DNA of 64,000 nucleotides from Maritimibacter sp. HL-12 (GCF_900177545.1 NZ_FXBQ01000001.1:620001-684000), one strand, 5' to 3'; positions 30,835 to 37,827 are shown, counted from the stretch's first letter. Translations and numbers: made by a program. Notes: generated by a model from the sequence alone, not told the origin.

Positions 30835-31343
30835 CACGCGGCTCCTTCGTGTCCAAAAACCCTGTCCAGACGCTGCCAGTAGAGGTGGATGGCCGACTTC
30901 TTCGGGCAGCGATCCCCGAACTTTTCCGCACCGATCTTCTCGGCGCGAAGCAACGACATTTGCCGGTGAGCCTGGGTCAGGAATGTCCGAACCGGCACGT
31001 CGTGCCACCAGGCTGGCCGACGCCCGTTGGGCCAGATCGGCGCATTTGTAACTTCGGCGATTACCTCGGCGTCATAGTCGACCAGATAGGCCGCGGCCGG
31101 GCGCCCGGAGGGGCGTGGCATGGCGCAGGCCCAATCGAGATCGGATGGCCAGACCGCATCGAACCAGTCGAGCACCCGCTCGGCCGTCGCAGTCCGGCAA
31201 TCGCTGCCCGCTTCGAGTTTCGCGAAGAACCTGCCTTTGCCCATGGCGCGACCGGAAATCGCCTCGACCGAAACCCCTTCATGGCGCGCCAACGCCGCCG
31301 CAAGGCTGACAAGGGCTGTCGTTTGTCGGGAAGCGAACGTCAT
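30834..31343 (-). CDS. Phage early protein with XRE-like N-terminus
   Basis: This 169-residue protein contains a helix-turn-helix-like N-terminal part: TTALVSLAAALARHEGVSVEAISGRAMGKGRFFAKLEAGSDCRTATAERVLDWF. The C-terminal half (VPVRTFLTQAHRQMSLLRAEKIGAEKFGDRCPKKSAIHLYWQRLDRVF) is basic. It overlaps the stop of the Ner-position gene (TGATG). It is probably DNA-binding. Confidence 0.68.
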   Translation of the reverse strand: MTFASRQTTALVSLAAALARHEGVSVEAISGRAMGKGRFFAKLEAGSDCRTATAERVLDWFDAVWPSDLDWACAMPRPSGRPAAAYLVDYDAEVIAEVTNAPIWPNGRRPAWWHDVPVRTFLTQAHRQMSLLRAEKIGAEKFGDRCPKKSAIHLYWQRLDRVFGHEGAA

Positions 31344-31618
31344 CACTTGCCTCCCTTGAACTGGGCCGCGTGCTCAAGAAGGCGGCGGGCGTAGGCCTGT
31401 TCCACGAATTCGCGCCCGGCGGCATCGATCATCTTTTCCAGCGCCGCGCGCCCGACCGGCCCGCGCGATTGCCCAAAAGTGGCATTGCGCGCCACCTCGA
31501 CCTTGATCCCGTTGCGCTTGCACCAGGCGTTGAGATTGTCGCCGTTAGCGCGAAACGCCCCCACGAGCGTCTCATGCAGGATCGCGCCCGGCTGGAATTT
31601 CGCTTTCGCGTCTGTCAT
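31343..31618 (-). CDS. Ner-position small DNA-binding protein, first gene of the early operon
   Basis: This 91-residue protein has FQPGAILHETLVGAFRANGDNLNAWCKRNGIKVEVARNATFG, a helix-turn-helix-type arrangement found in first early genes of alphaproteobacterial Mu-like phages. It lies where Mu has ner, divergent from the repressor. The ATG at 31618 is preferred; a GTG at 31669 would place 17 extra codons over operator O1. A role in switching off repressor and early promoters is inferred from position. Confidence 0.7.
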   Translation of the reverse strand: MTDAKAKFQPGAILHETLVGAFRANGDNLNAWCKRNGIKVEVARNATFGQSRGPVGRAALEKMIDAAGREFVEQAYARRLLEHAAQFKGGK

Positions 31619-31655
31619 TGTGCTACCCGTGTCGCTTGCCTTGGTAGCATCATAA

Positions 31656-31721
31656 TGGATATTTTCCACTGTTACATCAAGTGGAAAATATCCATTCCCT
31701 CGTTGGAGTGGAAAATGTCCA
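31656..31721. promoter_or_regulatory. Three-operator immunity control region
   Basis: Three copies of TGGA-N5-TCCA lie at 31656-31668, 31682-31694 and 31709-31721, centres 26 and 27 bases apart. The last two read TGGAAAATATCCA and TGGAAAATGTCCA; the first is the reverse complement of the second. The outer pair extends to 16-base inverted arms. The third covers the repressor ATG. The region divides the divergent repressor and early genes, so it should control both and give repressor autoregulation. Confidence 0.85.
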
Positions 31722-32425
31722 CTATCGCCCTAAAAATAAAGCAACTTCGCGCCAAATCAGGCCTCACACAGGATGGCTTTGCTGAAGCTCTCGGGGAGAA
31801 GCCCTCCAAAATCCGAGATATCGAATCGGGTCGGCAACGGGTGAACGACCAGTTTGTTGCCAAGTTAGTGGAAATCTTCCCTGTCGATCTAAACTGGTTG
31901 TTCTCTCTCAACGATGAAGGCGAAACCCAACCCCCGATTGGCCCCGCTGATGGAAACAAACCGTTATCAGGTGATGTTCAGATTTTTGGGCAGGACTATA
32001 ACGCGATAAAGGTCTACGAGATCGAAGCTTCAGCCGGGAATGGTATCGTGCCCGCTGCCGAGGAGGCCGCGCACCAGGTGGCTTTCACCCGTAGCTGGCT
32101 CATTCGTCACGGGATAGCGGCCGACCTCGCGGGGCTTGTCCGCGTGAAGGGTGACAGCATGGCTCCTACCATCCCCGATGGGGCTTGGGTGCTGGTCGAT
32201 TTTCGCGCCCATGGCGACTGGTCCTCGCCGGGCATCTACATCGTCCGCCACGAGGGCGCGATCCTGATAAAGCGCCTTCAGCGTCCGAACGGAAAGCAGC
32301 ATCTCGAAGGCTGGGTGGTGATGATTTCGGATAACCTCGCTTACCCCCCTTTGGTCGTGCACACAGCTACGGCTGACGATTTCCAACCTATTGCGCGGGT
32401 CAGAATGGTGCTCGCGCCATTATAG
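31715..32425 (+). CDS. CI/LexA-like phage repressor (XRE domain plus S24 peptidase)
   Basis: This 236-residue protein has an N-terminal XRE helix-turn-helix (residues 4-55, LRAKSGLTQDGFAEALGEKPSKIRDIESGRQRV) and a C-terminal S24 domain. S24 features are the Ala-Gly cleavage site A107-G108 (EIEASAGNG), Ser148 (VKGDSMAPTIPDG) and Lys186 (AILIKRLQR). It should lose activity by RecA-aided self-cleavage, so the phage is probably SOS-inducible, unlike Mu, whose repressor has no S24 domain. The ATG at 31715 has a GGAG site; longer in-frame ORF upstream is shadow. Confidence 0.93.
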   Translation: MSTIALKIKQLRAKSGLTQDGFAEALGEKPSKIRDIESGRQRVNDQFVAKLVEIFPVDLNWLFSLNDEGETQPPIGPADGNKPLSGDVQIFGQDYNAIKVYEIEASAGNGIVPAAEEAAHQVAFTRSWLIRHGIAADLAGLVRVKGDSMAPTIPDGAWVLVDFRAHGDWSSPGIYIVRHEGAILIKRLQRPNGKQHLEGWVVMISDNLAYPPLVVHTATADDFQPIARVRMVLAPL

Positions 32426-32523
32426 ACCGGGCAATGAGGTCATTGGCGAAGTCGTCTGGTCGGGGCATACTTGGAGGTGAAGAGGCCAACTAACACTATG
32501 TTCAGAATTTGGGAGTGTACGAT

Positions 32524-32967
32524 TTGAGCAAAGATGCATCCGCCGAGGACTACGTGAGGGGTGTCGTGGCCCTCGGTCTGATCGGGTTGTTTGCCTGGTT
32601 CTATTTCACCAAGGACGACACCGCGAACGACAAGACAGAAACTGTGGCGCCGATCATCGAAGTCGACCCCGAGGAAGCGGCTCGCAAGGCTGCCGAGGAG
32701 GCCGAGGAGAAACGTTACGGGCAGCACTGCCTGAGCCCGTGGGACGGGAGCCAGACCGAGTTCGTTCGCAGGGTCAAGAATCGCCTGAACGATCCGAAGA
32801 GTTTCGATCATGTCGAGACCAGGACATGGCCTGTCGACCCGGAAGGCCGTAACCGCCTCCTGATGACGTTTCGCGCCCAGAACGCCTTTGGCGGCGTGGT
32901 CCTCTCCAAGGCTATCGGCACGTTCGACAACGAGACCTGCGATGCCACCGTCGAAGCGATAGAGTAG
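32524..32967 (+). CDS. Membrane-anchored phage protein between repressor and phage end
   Basis: This 147-residue protein starts at a TTG with GGGAG 8 bases before it. It has one N-terminal membrane helix (YVRGVVALGLIGLFAWFYF), a charged linker (EEAARKAAEEAEE), and a C-terminal domain (FVRRVKNRLNDPKSFDHVETR, NAFGGVVLSKAIGTFDNETC) of a type seen in other prophage and plasmid proteins. It follows the repressor on the same strand, so it is probably made in the lysogen. Superinfection exclusion or another lysogenic function is a guess from position. Confidence 0.7.
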   Translation: MSKDASAEDYVRGVVALGLIGLFAWFYFTKDDTANDKTETVAPIIEVDPEEAARKAAEEAEEKRYGQHCLSPWDGSQTEFVRRVKNRLNDPKSFDHVETRTWPVDPEGRNRLLMTFRAQNAFGGVVLSKAIGTFDNETCDATVEAIE

Positions 32968-32975
32968 CGAAAACC

Positions 32976-33094
32976 GCGTCCCAGTTCGCAAACCGGAACC
33001 TGACACCGCTGACAGGTCAAGCCGCTGTTTTCACGCTTCTTTTCGCTTTCTGGGACGCGCGCCGCTTTCTGGGACGCCAACGTCCCGGTTCCGC
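32976..33094. repeat. Cluster of four transposase-site-like repeats at the phage end
   Basis: Two direct copies of CGCTTTCTGGGACGC lie at 33044-33058 and 33063-33077. Two inverted related copies lie at 32976-32990 (reverse TGCGAACTGGGACGC) and 33081-33094 (reverse GCGGAACCGGGACG). The outermost copy is followed by A, so the phage end would read TGCGGAACCGGGACG inward, with the TG expected for a Mu-type end. This resembles the multiple MuA sites of Mu attL. The exact end is inferred. Confidence 0.6.
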
Positions 33095-33095
33095 A

Positions 33096-33419
33096 CGCCG
33101 GTTCGGCCCTGATCTTCGCGGTTGCCGTTGGCTTACGAGGGCATTTAAGCCTTGTTTGAAAGGCCATGCAGCAGCTCACCCCGCGCATCGCGCCAGCGCC
33201 CCGCCTCGAAGCCCCTCCGCCGCGAAATGCCCCATTTCCGGTGTCACTGCATGACAAGCCCGCGGCGTCGCCCATCGTGCACGCCACCCACTTTCGCCCC
33301 TTATTTCCAAGCCCCTACCGTCATTGCCCGTCCACAGACGGCCTCTTCCGGCTTCACTGCAGCACCCGGTGTCAACGCACATGGAGCAGAAAGCCGAAAC
33401 CCTTCACCGGCGGCGCGCG
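33096..33419. other. Host intergenic stretch beyond the phage end, no gene seen
   Basis: The 324 bases between the proposed phage end and the 3' end of the cytochrome c peroxidase gene contain only reading frames with shadow-like composition. No RNA gene or clear terminator was seen. Confidence 0.5.
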
Positions 33420-34547
33420 TCAGTCGTCAAGGAGATGTTCATACCGGGCGTCGGTCAGCGTCTCCATGAAGGCCACCAGCGCGTCCACGCGGCGGTCATC
33501 GAGCGCGGGGCCGTGGGTGAGCTCATCCATCGAAAGCGTGCCCGGCACCTCCGGGTCGCGGAACGGCGCGCCGGTCTCCGGGTTGATCAGCCGCTCCGGA
33601 TCGCGGGTGTTGAACATGTTGTAGAACAGCACGACGGTGCGCAGGTCCTCGAACACCCCGTTGTGCATGTAGGGGCCGGTGACCGCGACGTTGCGCAAGG
33701 TTGGCACCCTGAATTGTCCATCTGTCTCCGGCTCGTCGACCGCAGGGTTGGCGAGAAGGCCGTGGTCGATCCCGTCAAAGCCGGTCATCGAGCGCACCCT
33801 GTCGTTCACCGGAACGCCGATGTTGTGATACTCGTAGTTCGAAAAGGTCTCGTCTGGCGCGATCAGCGAGGGGCGCAACTGGTGGCAAAGGTTGCAATTG
33901 GTAAACTGCTCCGAGAAAAACAGGATCCGGCCAAGTTCCTCTTCCGGGGTCAGGTCCACCTCGCCGCGCAGAAACCTGTCATACTTGCTGTCGAACGGCG
34001 CAAACAGATCGGTGCGCTCGAAAGCGGCGATCGCCTCGGTCATGGCGCGATAGGCGGCGTCGGTATCGTCCCAGACATCGCGGCCGAAATGCGCCGAGAA
34101 CGCCTCGACATAATCGGGGTTCTCGGCCAGCCGCGCCACCACGCTCTGCTTGTCGGGCATCCCCATCTCGATCGGGTTGAGTGGCGGCCCCCCCGCCTGC
34201 CCTTCGAGATCGGCTTCGCGCCCGTCGAGAAACTGCCCGCCGCGATAGACGCCGGGATCGAGCTTCTCGAAGCGCGGCGAGAACATCGCGTAAGCCGCGG
34301 TCGGGGTGTTGCGGTCGCCGAGGCTCTCGCCGTCGTCGCCAAGCGAAACCATCCGCCCCAGTTCGGTTTCGCGCGGATCGGTGAAGCCGAAGGCAGGGTC
34401 GTGGCAGGTGGCGCAGGATTGCGTGCGGTTCCACGAAAGGTTCACGTCGAAAAACAGCGCTTCGCCGAGTGCGTCGAGTCGCATCGGCTCGGCCATTGCC
34501 GCCAGCGGCAAAAGGGCAGAAGCGGCGAGAAACAGGGTGTTTTTCAT
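33420..34547 (-). CDS. Di-haem cytochrome c peroxidase (MauG/CcpA family)
   Basis: This 375-residue periplasmic protein has a signal peptide (KNTLFLAASALLPLAAMA) and two haem c sites, CATCH at 45-49 and CNLCH at 218-222. The family motif GDRNTPTAAYAMFSP is present, as is VPTLRNVAVTGPYMHNGVF with the C-terminal His/Met region. It reduces hydrogen peroxide using electrons from c-type cytochromes. The ATG has a GGAGG site. A perfect Fnr-type box lies 54 bases upstream, so it should be induced at low oxygen. Confidence 0.93.
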   Translation of the reverse strand: MKNTLFLAASALLPLAAMAEPMRLDALGEALFFDVNLSWNRTQSCATCHDPAFGFTDPRETELGRMVSLGDDGESLGDRNTPTAAYAMFSPRFEKLDPGVYRGGQFLDGREADLEGQAGGPPLNPIEMGMPDKQSVVARLAENPDYVEAFSAHFGRDVWDDTDAAYRAMTEAIAAFERTDLFAPFDSKYDRFLRGEVDLTPEEELGRILFFSEQFTNCNLCHQLRPSLIAPDETFSNYEYHNIGVPVNDRVRSMTGFDGIDHGLLANPAVDEPETDGQFRVPTLRNVAVTGPYMHNGVFEDLRTVVLFYNMFNTRDPERLINPETGAPFRDPEVPGTLSMDELTHGPALDDRRVDALVAFMETLTDARYEHLLDD

Positions 34548-34600
34548 ATGTCGGCCTCCGGGCAATGCCGCCGTATTGCCTCGGTTTGAGGCAAGGCACC

Positions 34601-34614
34601 TTGATCCTGATCAA
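34601..34614 (-). promoter_or_regulatory. Fnr/FnrL-type box upstream of the cytochrome c peroxidase
   Basis: TTGATCCTGATCAA matches the Fnr consensus TTGAT-N4-ATCAA in all ten defined positions. It is centred 60 bases before the ATG. If it acts at -41.5, transcription would start near 34566 with a short leader. Oxygen-controlled expression is typical for these peroxidases. Confidence 0.85.
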
Positions 34615-34694
34615 AAAACTCAGGATCAGCAAGCGCCACAAGCGCCACAAACGCCATTGGGGCGCGGGCGAACCCGCGCCCCTGCGGGACGAGC

Positions 34695-34874
34695 CTAGCG
34701 GCCCCGGTGCTTGCCGGTCAGCGGAATCGGCTTCACCTTCTTGTCAAAGCCGCCCTTGGCCGGCTGGCCATGGTGATGCGCGGGAGCGCGATCGGGTTTC
34801 GGGGCGCGGTGGTTCTTGTCGGCTTGCACCGCTGCCTTGCCCGCCGAAGCGGGGGACCTGGGTTTGTCGGTCAT
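34695..34874 (-). CDS. Small basic protein (59 aa)
   Basis: The ORF starts MTDKPRSPASAGKAAVQADK and is rich in Lys, His, Pro and Arg (HRAPKPDRAPAHHHGQPAKGG), ending KPIPLTGKHRGR. A perfect AGGAGG site lies 6 bases before the ATG, which makes it a real gene. It has no membrane or signal segment and is probably disordered; nucleic acid binding is possible. No family is known to me. Confidence 0.65.
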   Translation of the reverse strand: MTDKPRSPASAGKAAVQADKNHRAPKPDRAPAHHHGQPAKGGFDKKVKPIPLTGKHRGR

Positions 34875-34992
34875 GGAGACCTCCTGTTCGGATAAGTGTC
34901 AGAACGCCCGAAGGCGCAGAAGTTCAATCAGCCACGAGGCCTTCTGGTGCAGAAAAAACTGTCGCGAAAACCTGGCCGACGCGTGGAGCGCG

Positions 34993-35088
34993 TCAGCGGA
35001 TGCGGCGGGCGAAAAAGCCAAGCGAGATCATCGTCAGGGCACTCCTCTCAGGTCAGGGAATTCTGACACCGCGCCGGGATCGAGTCAA
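34993..35088 (-). promoter_or_regulatory. Sigma-70-type promoter with short leader ORF
   Basis: TTGACT (35083-35088) and CAGAAT (35060-35065) are 17 bases apart. Then follow GAGAGGAG and a 12-codon ORF (35031-34993, MISLGFFARRIR). After it comes a hairpin with arms GACGCG/CGCGTC and, further on, a T6 run. This could express a small RNA or leader peptide, or be the promoter of the small basic gene at 34874. Confidence 0.5.
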
Positions 35089-35744
35089 TCGCCCGCGAGG
35101 CGTCGGCCCTGGTCGCTCAATTGGTAAACCCCGGTCGAGACACGCTCGAACCAGCCATAATGGTTCGCGCGCATCATCTCGGTCGCCCGCGCCACCCCGG
35201 TCGCCCGCGCCACCTCCGCCCCCCGGCTCGCGCCCCGTTCGGCGAGGTAGGCGGCAATGCGTTCGGCCTCCTGCCGGTAGGCGGTCATCACCTTGCCCCG
35301 GGTGCCGCCGGTGTTGGGGTCGCCGTCGCGCCGGGCGAACTCGCCCAGAAGCCGCGCCTTGCGTTTGGGCGACTTGCGGGGGCGGAACGGCACCGGCTCG
35401 GCATGGACCTGCACGAACCCGTCGTCGAGGCGCACCGAAAGCACGCCCAGCCCAAGCCGTCTGCACAGACCGATATTGCCCTTGAACGCCTTCCACCCGG
35501 CCCGACCCTGCCAGCGCGGCACCGCGACATAAACCGCATCGGTGATCGCCTGCCGGGCCACCGCCTGCTGCAGGAGCGTCAGCGAGAACCCGGCCTTGAG
35601 CTCGACCACCAGCACATCGTCGCCCGCCACGGCGATCACATCGGCCGGCCCCACCTCGGCCTTGACGGTATAACCGGCGGCTTCGAGATGGGCCTTCACC
35701 GGAGGGTAGAGATCGGTTTCACGCAGTCGGGCCATGGCCGCCAT
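35085..35744 (-). CDS. DUF2161 protein with PD-(D/E)XK nuclease-like core
   Basis: This 219-residue protein has a nuclease-like core in the first 100 residues (ETDLYPPVKAHLEAAGYTVKAEVGPADVIAV, DDVLVVELKAG), with the E-x-K signature of PD-(D/E)XK folds. A basic linker and a winged-helix end follow (VARATGVARATEMMRANHYGWFERVSTGVYQLSDQG). DUF2161 is common in Rhodobacteraceae; the substrate is unknown. The ATG at 35735 is an alternative start. Confidence 0.85.
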   Translation of the reverse strand: MAAMARLRETDLYPPVKAHLEAAGYTVKAEVGPADVIAVAGDDVLVVELKAGFSLTLLQQAVARQAITDAVYVAVPRWQGRAGWKAFKGNIGLCRRLGLGVLSVRLDDGFVQVHAEPVPFRPRKSPKRKARLLGEFARRDGDPNTGGTRGKVMTAYRQEAERIAAYLAERGASRGAEVARATGVARATEMMRANHYGWFERVSTGVYQLSDQGRRLAGD

Positions 35745-35879
35745 CTAACCCCGTTGTGCCCGGGCGCGAAAGGCCGTGGCGCGCCCGCCGCGATGCCGCG
35801 TCTGCGAACGGCCCCGTGACAAGCTTCCGCCCCCGTCCTATAACGCCCGCAACTTCCTCACGACGAACGGACACATGCC

Positions 35880-36800
35880 ATGACCACCCTCGTTTTCGGC
35901 CACAAATCCCCCGACACCGATTCCACCGGCTCGCCCATCATCTGGGCCTGGTATCTCAACGAGGTGCGCGGCACAGAGGCCGAGGCGGTGCTGCTGGGGG
36001 AGCCCAACACCGAGGCCGCCTTCATGCTCAAGCGGTGGGACGTGCCCAAGCCCCGGATCATCGCCGATGTCGAGGCCGACCAGCCTTGCGTGATCGTCGA
36101 CACCAACAACCCTGCCGAACTGCCCGCCAACATCAACGCCGCCGACGTGCGCCAGATCGTCGATCACCACAAGCTCGCCGGCGGGCTGGAGACGAAAGGG
36201 CCGATCGACATCACCATCCGCCCGCTCGCCTGCACCGCGACGATCCTTTACGACCTGATGGGCGACGACACCGCCAAGATGCCCGACTGGGTGCGCGCGC
36301 TGGCGCTGTCCTGTATCCTCTCGGACACGCTCGAATTCCGCTCGCCCACGACCACGCCGCACGACCGCGAAGTGGCCGAAGACCTCGCCCATGAACTGGG
36401 CGTTTCCATCCCCGACTATGCCGCCGAATTGTTTGCCGCCAAGTCCGACGTGTCGGCCTTCACCGACGCCGAGCTTCTGCGGATGGACTCGAAGGAATAC
36501 ACCGTGGGCGGCAAGAAATTCCGCGTTTCGGTGCTGGAGACGACCGCGCCCGAAATCCCGCTCGATCGCAAGGCAAGCCTGATGGAGGCGATGAAAATCG
36601 TGGCCGAGGAAGATGGCGTCGACCAGGTGCTGCTCTTCGTCGTCGACATCCTCAACGAGGAATCGACCCTGCTGGTGCCCAACGATCTGGTGAAAACGCT
36701 GGCGGAAAAGAGTTTCGCCGCCACCGTGACGGGCGACACCGTGGTGCTCCCCGGCATCATGAGCCGCAAGAAGCAGATCATCCCGAACCTCGCGCTCTGA
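35880..36800 (+). CDS. ppaC: Manganese-dependent inorganic pyrophosphatase (family II)
   Basis: This 306-residue cytosolic enzyme splits pyrophosphate to two phosphates. It has the DHH-type metal sites: GHKSPDTDSTGSPII (His and Asp ligands), IVDTNNPAELP, and VDHHKLAG near residue 97. The C-terminal SRKKQIIP motif binds substrate. Size and motifs fit family II exactly. It is monocistronic, ending at a strong terminator. Confidence 0.96.
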   Translation: MTTLVFGHKSPDTDSTGSPIIWAWYLNEVRGTEAEAVLLGEPNTEAAFMLKRWDVPKPRIIADVEADQPCVIVDTNNPAELPANINAADVRQIVDHHKLAGGLETKGPIDITIRPLACTATILYDLMGDDTAKMPDWVRALALSCILSDTLEFRSPTTTPHDREVAEDLAHELGVSIPDYAAELFAAKSDVSAFTDAELLRMDSKEYTVGGKKFRVSVLETTAPEIPLDRKASLMEAMKIVAEEDGVDQVLLFVVDILNEESTLLVPNDLVKTLAEKSFAATVTGDTVVLPGIMSRKKQIIPNLAL

Positions 36801-36823
36801 GCATCGGGAAAGGCAAAAGGAAA

Positions 36824-36850
36824 GGGGCACCCGTGCGGTGCCCCTTTTTT
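36824..36850 (+). terminator. Intrinsic terminator after ppaC
   Basis: Arms GGGGCACC (36824-36831) and GGTGCCCC (36837-36844) pair over a 5-base loop and are followed directly by six T. Confidence 0.95.
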
Positions 36851-36869
36851 CTTGCCGCGGGCTGTCGTG

Positions 36870-37235
36870 TCAGGGTTGCGGCGCAACCGGCTGGTAGCCT
36901 TGGCGACCGGCGATCTCGATCATGCCTCCCGCCGCCGAGATCACGTTGTTCTCGACCATCTGGGCGAGATACATCCCCGCCGCCTGCGTGCGGCTGCCCG
37001 AGCGGCAGACCAGCACGATATCGCGCCCGTCGCCGATCTCGTCCTTGATCGCATCGAGAAAGCTCTGAGGCTCCTGGAAGGTCACCAGCCTGGCACCCTC
37101 GATCACGCCGGTCTGATACCATTCCGGCGGGGTGCGGATATCGACGATGAGGGCCCCTGCGGCCTTCATCTCGTCCACACTCATCACCTTGTGTTCAAAC
37201 CCCTCGATCTTGGGGGCCGCGCCGAAACCGAACAT
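36870..37235 (-). CDS. Cytoplasmic single-domain rhodanese
   Basis: This 121-residue sulfurtransferase has the rhodanese core: VDEMKAAGALIVDIRTPPEWYQTGVIEGA, and the active-site Cys in VLVCRSGSRTQAA. No signal peptide is present. It is 54% or more alike by eye to the next rhodanese, and the two share a 22-bp promoter box. It probably carries persulfide sulfur. Confidence 0.92.
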   Translation of the reverse strand: MFGFGAAPKIEGFEHKVMSVDEMKAAGALIVDIRTPPEWYQTGVIEGARLVTFQEPQSFLDAIKDEIGDGRDIVLVCRSGSRTQAAGMYLAQMVENNVISAAGGMIEIAGRQGYQPVAPQP

Positions 37236-37269
37236 CGCTTGTCTCCTTCTGGGGCCATCGGGCCACATT

Positions 37270-37291
37270 CATATTCAAGTTGACAAATATG
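37270..37291 (-). promoter_or_regulatory. Shared rhodanese promoter box, copy 1
   Basis: CATATTCA-AGTTGACAA-ATATG type dyad, CATAT-N12-ATATG, lies 35 bases before the cytoplasmic rhodanese ATG. It matches copy 2 at 37806-37827 in CATATTCA, TTG, CA and ATATG. The ATTC-N8 half-site layout is like operators of ArsR-type persulfide sensors (SqrR/BigR), though the right half is imperfect. Confidence 0.6.
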
Positions 37292-37362
37292 TTGCCCCGG
37301 CCCGCGTTCAAAACCATTCCAGCGCGTCACAGGGCCGCAGGTCAACCCCGAAGGTGGGGCGC

Positions 37363-37788
37363 TCAACTCGGCGGCACGGTTTTGTAGCCGTCGCCGATCA
37401 CCTTGCGCATGCCACCGTCGACCGAAACGATACGGTTCGGGATGACACCTTCCAGCGCGCGGGCTGCGGCCGCGGTGCGGTTGCCCGAGCGGCAGATCAG
37501 CACGAGATCGCGCCCATCGGCAATGGCCGGGCCAACCTGGGCAAGAAAGCTCTCAGGGTCGTTGAAGGTGACGAGCCGCGCGCCGTCGATCACCCCGGTC
37601 TCGACCCATTCGGGCGGGGTGCGGATATCGACGATCAAGCCGCCGGTGGCCTGCATCTCCTCGACACTCATGAACCGGTGCTCGAAACCGGCCGCGCTGG
37701 TATTGGTCATCGCGTAGCCGATGCCGACGGCACCCGCGAGCGCGCCGATGCCGATGCCAAGAAAGCTGCGTTTGCTGATATTGCTCAT
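37363..37788 (-). CDS. Exported or membrane-anchored rhodanese
   Basis: This 141-residue protein has an N-terminal KRSFLGIGIGALAGAVGIGYA segment that is a Tat-like signal or membrane anchor (KR in place of RR). The rhodanese domain (VEEMQATGGLIVDIRTPPEWVETGVIDGARLV) has active Cys in LICRSGNRTAAA. It is the envelope partner of the cytoplasmic rhodanese nearby, arisen by duplication. The ATG lies 18 bases from its 22-bp box. Confidence 0.9.
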   Translation of the reverse strand: MSNISKRSFLGIGIGALAGAVGIGYAMTNTSAAGFEHRFMSVEEMQATGGLIVDIRTPPEWVETGVIDGARLVTFNDPESFLAQVGPAIADGRDLVLICRSGNRTAAAARALEGVIPNRIVSVDGGMRKVIGDGYKTVPPS

Positions 37789-37805
37789 CTGGTGGTCTCA
37801 CATGT

Positions 37806-37827
37806 CATATTCATTTTGCCATATATG
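37806..37827 (-). promoter_or_regulatory. Shared rhodanese promoter box, copy 2
   Basis: CATAT-N12-ATATG dyad with inner CATATTCA and TTGCCATATATG lies 18 bases before the exported rhodanese ATG. It is the second copy of the box at 37270-37291, in the same orientation, and the two lie in otherwise unrelated leader sequence. Confidence 0.6.

Larger units (their letters stand above)
1..33095 (-). mobile_element. Mu-type transposable prophage with P2-type tail module, incomplete at the left edge
   Basis: Nearly all genes in this block run on the minus strand and overlap by ATGA or TGATG, as in one phage transcription programme. Mu hallmarks are the DDE transposase with its AAA partner, GemA, a Mor/C activator, DUF3486 and Mu-type terminase, DUF935 portal, F protein, protease/scaffold and T-type head protein. 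P2 hallmarks are V, W, J, I, sheath, tube, E/E', tape measure, U, X and D. The right end is put at about 33095 because a cluster of inverted repeats ends there in CA and host genes begin beyond it. The left end lies outside the window, so flanking target duplications cannot be compared. Confidence 0.93.

Noticed and set aside
33001-33020. Possible third activator site (TGACACC-GC-TGACAGGTCA) near the phage end
   Set aside because: It shares TGACA but is not the TGACA-N2-TGTCA dyad, and no gene lies downstream in the right direction.
1-33095. Search for a Gin-type invertase and inverted fibre segment
   Set aside because: None is visible; it could lie beyond the left edge, but nothing here supports it.
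33166-33624. Plus-strand ORFs between the phage end and the peroxidase gene
   Set aside because: They run into the antisense of the peroxidase gene, have no ribosome site and poor composition.
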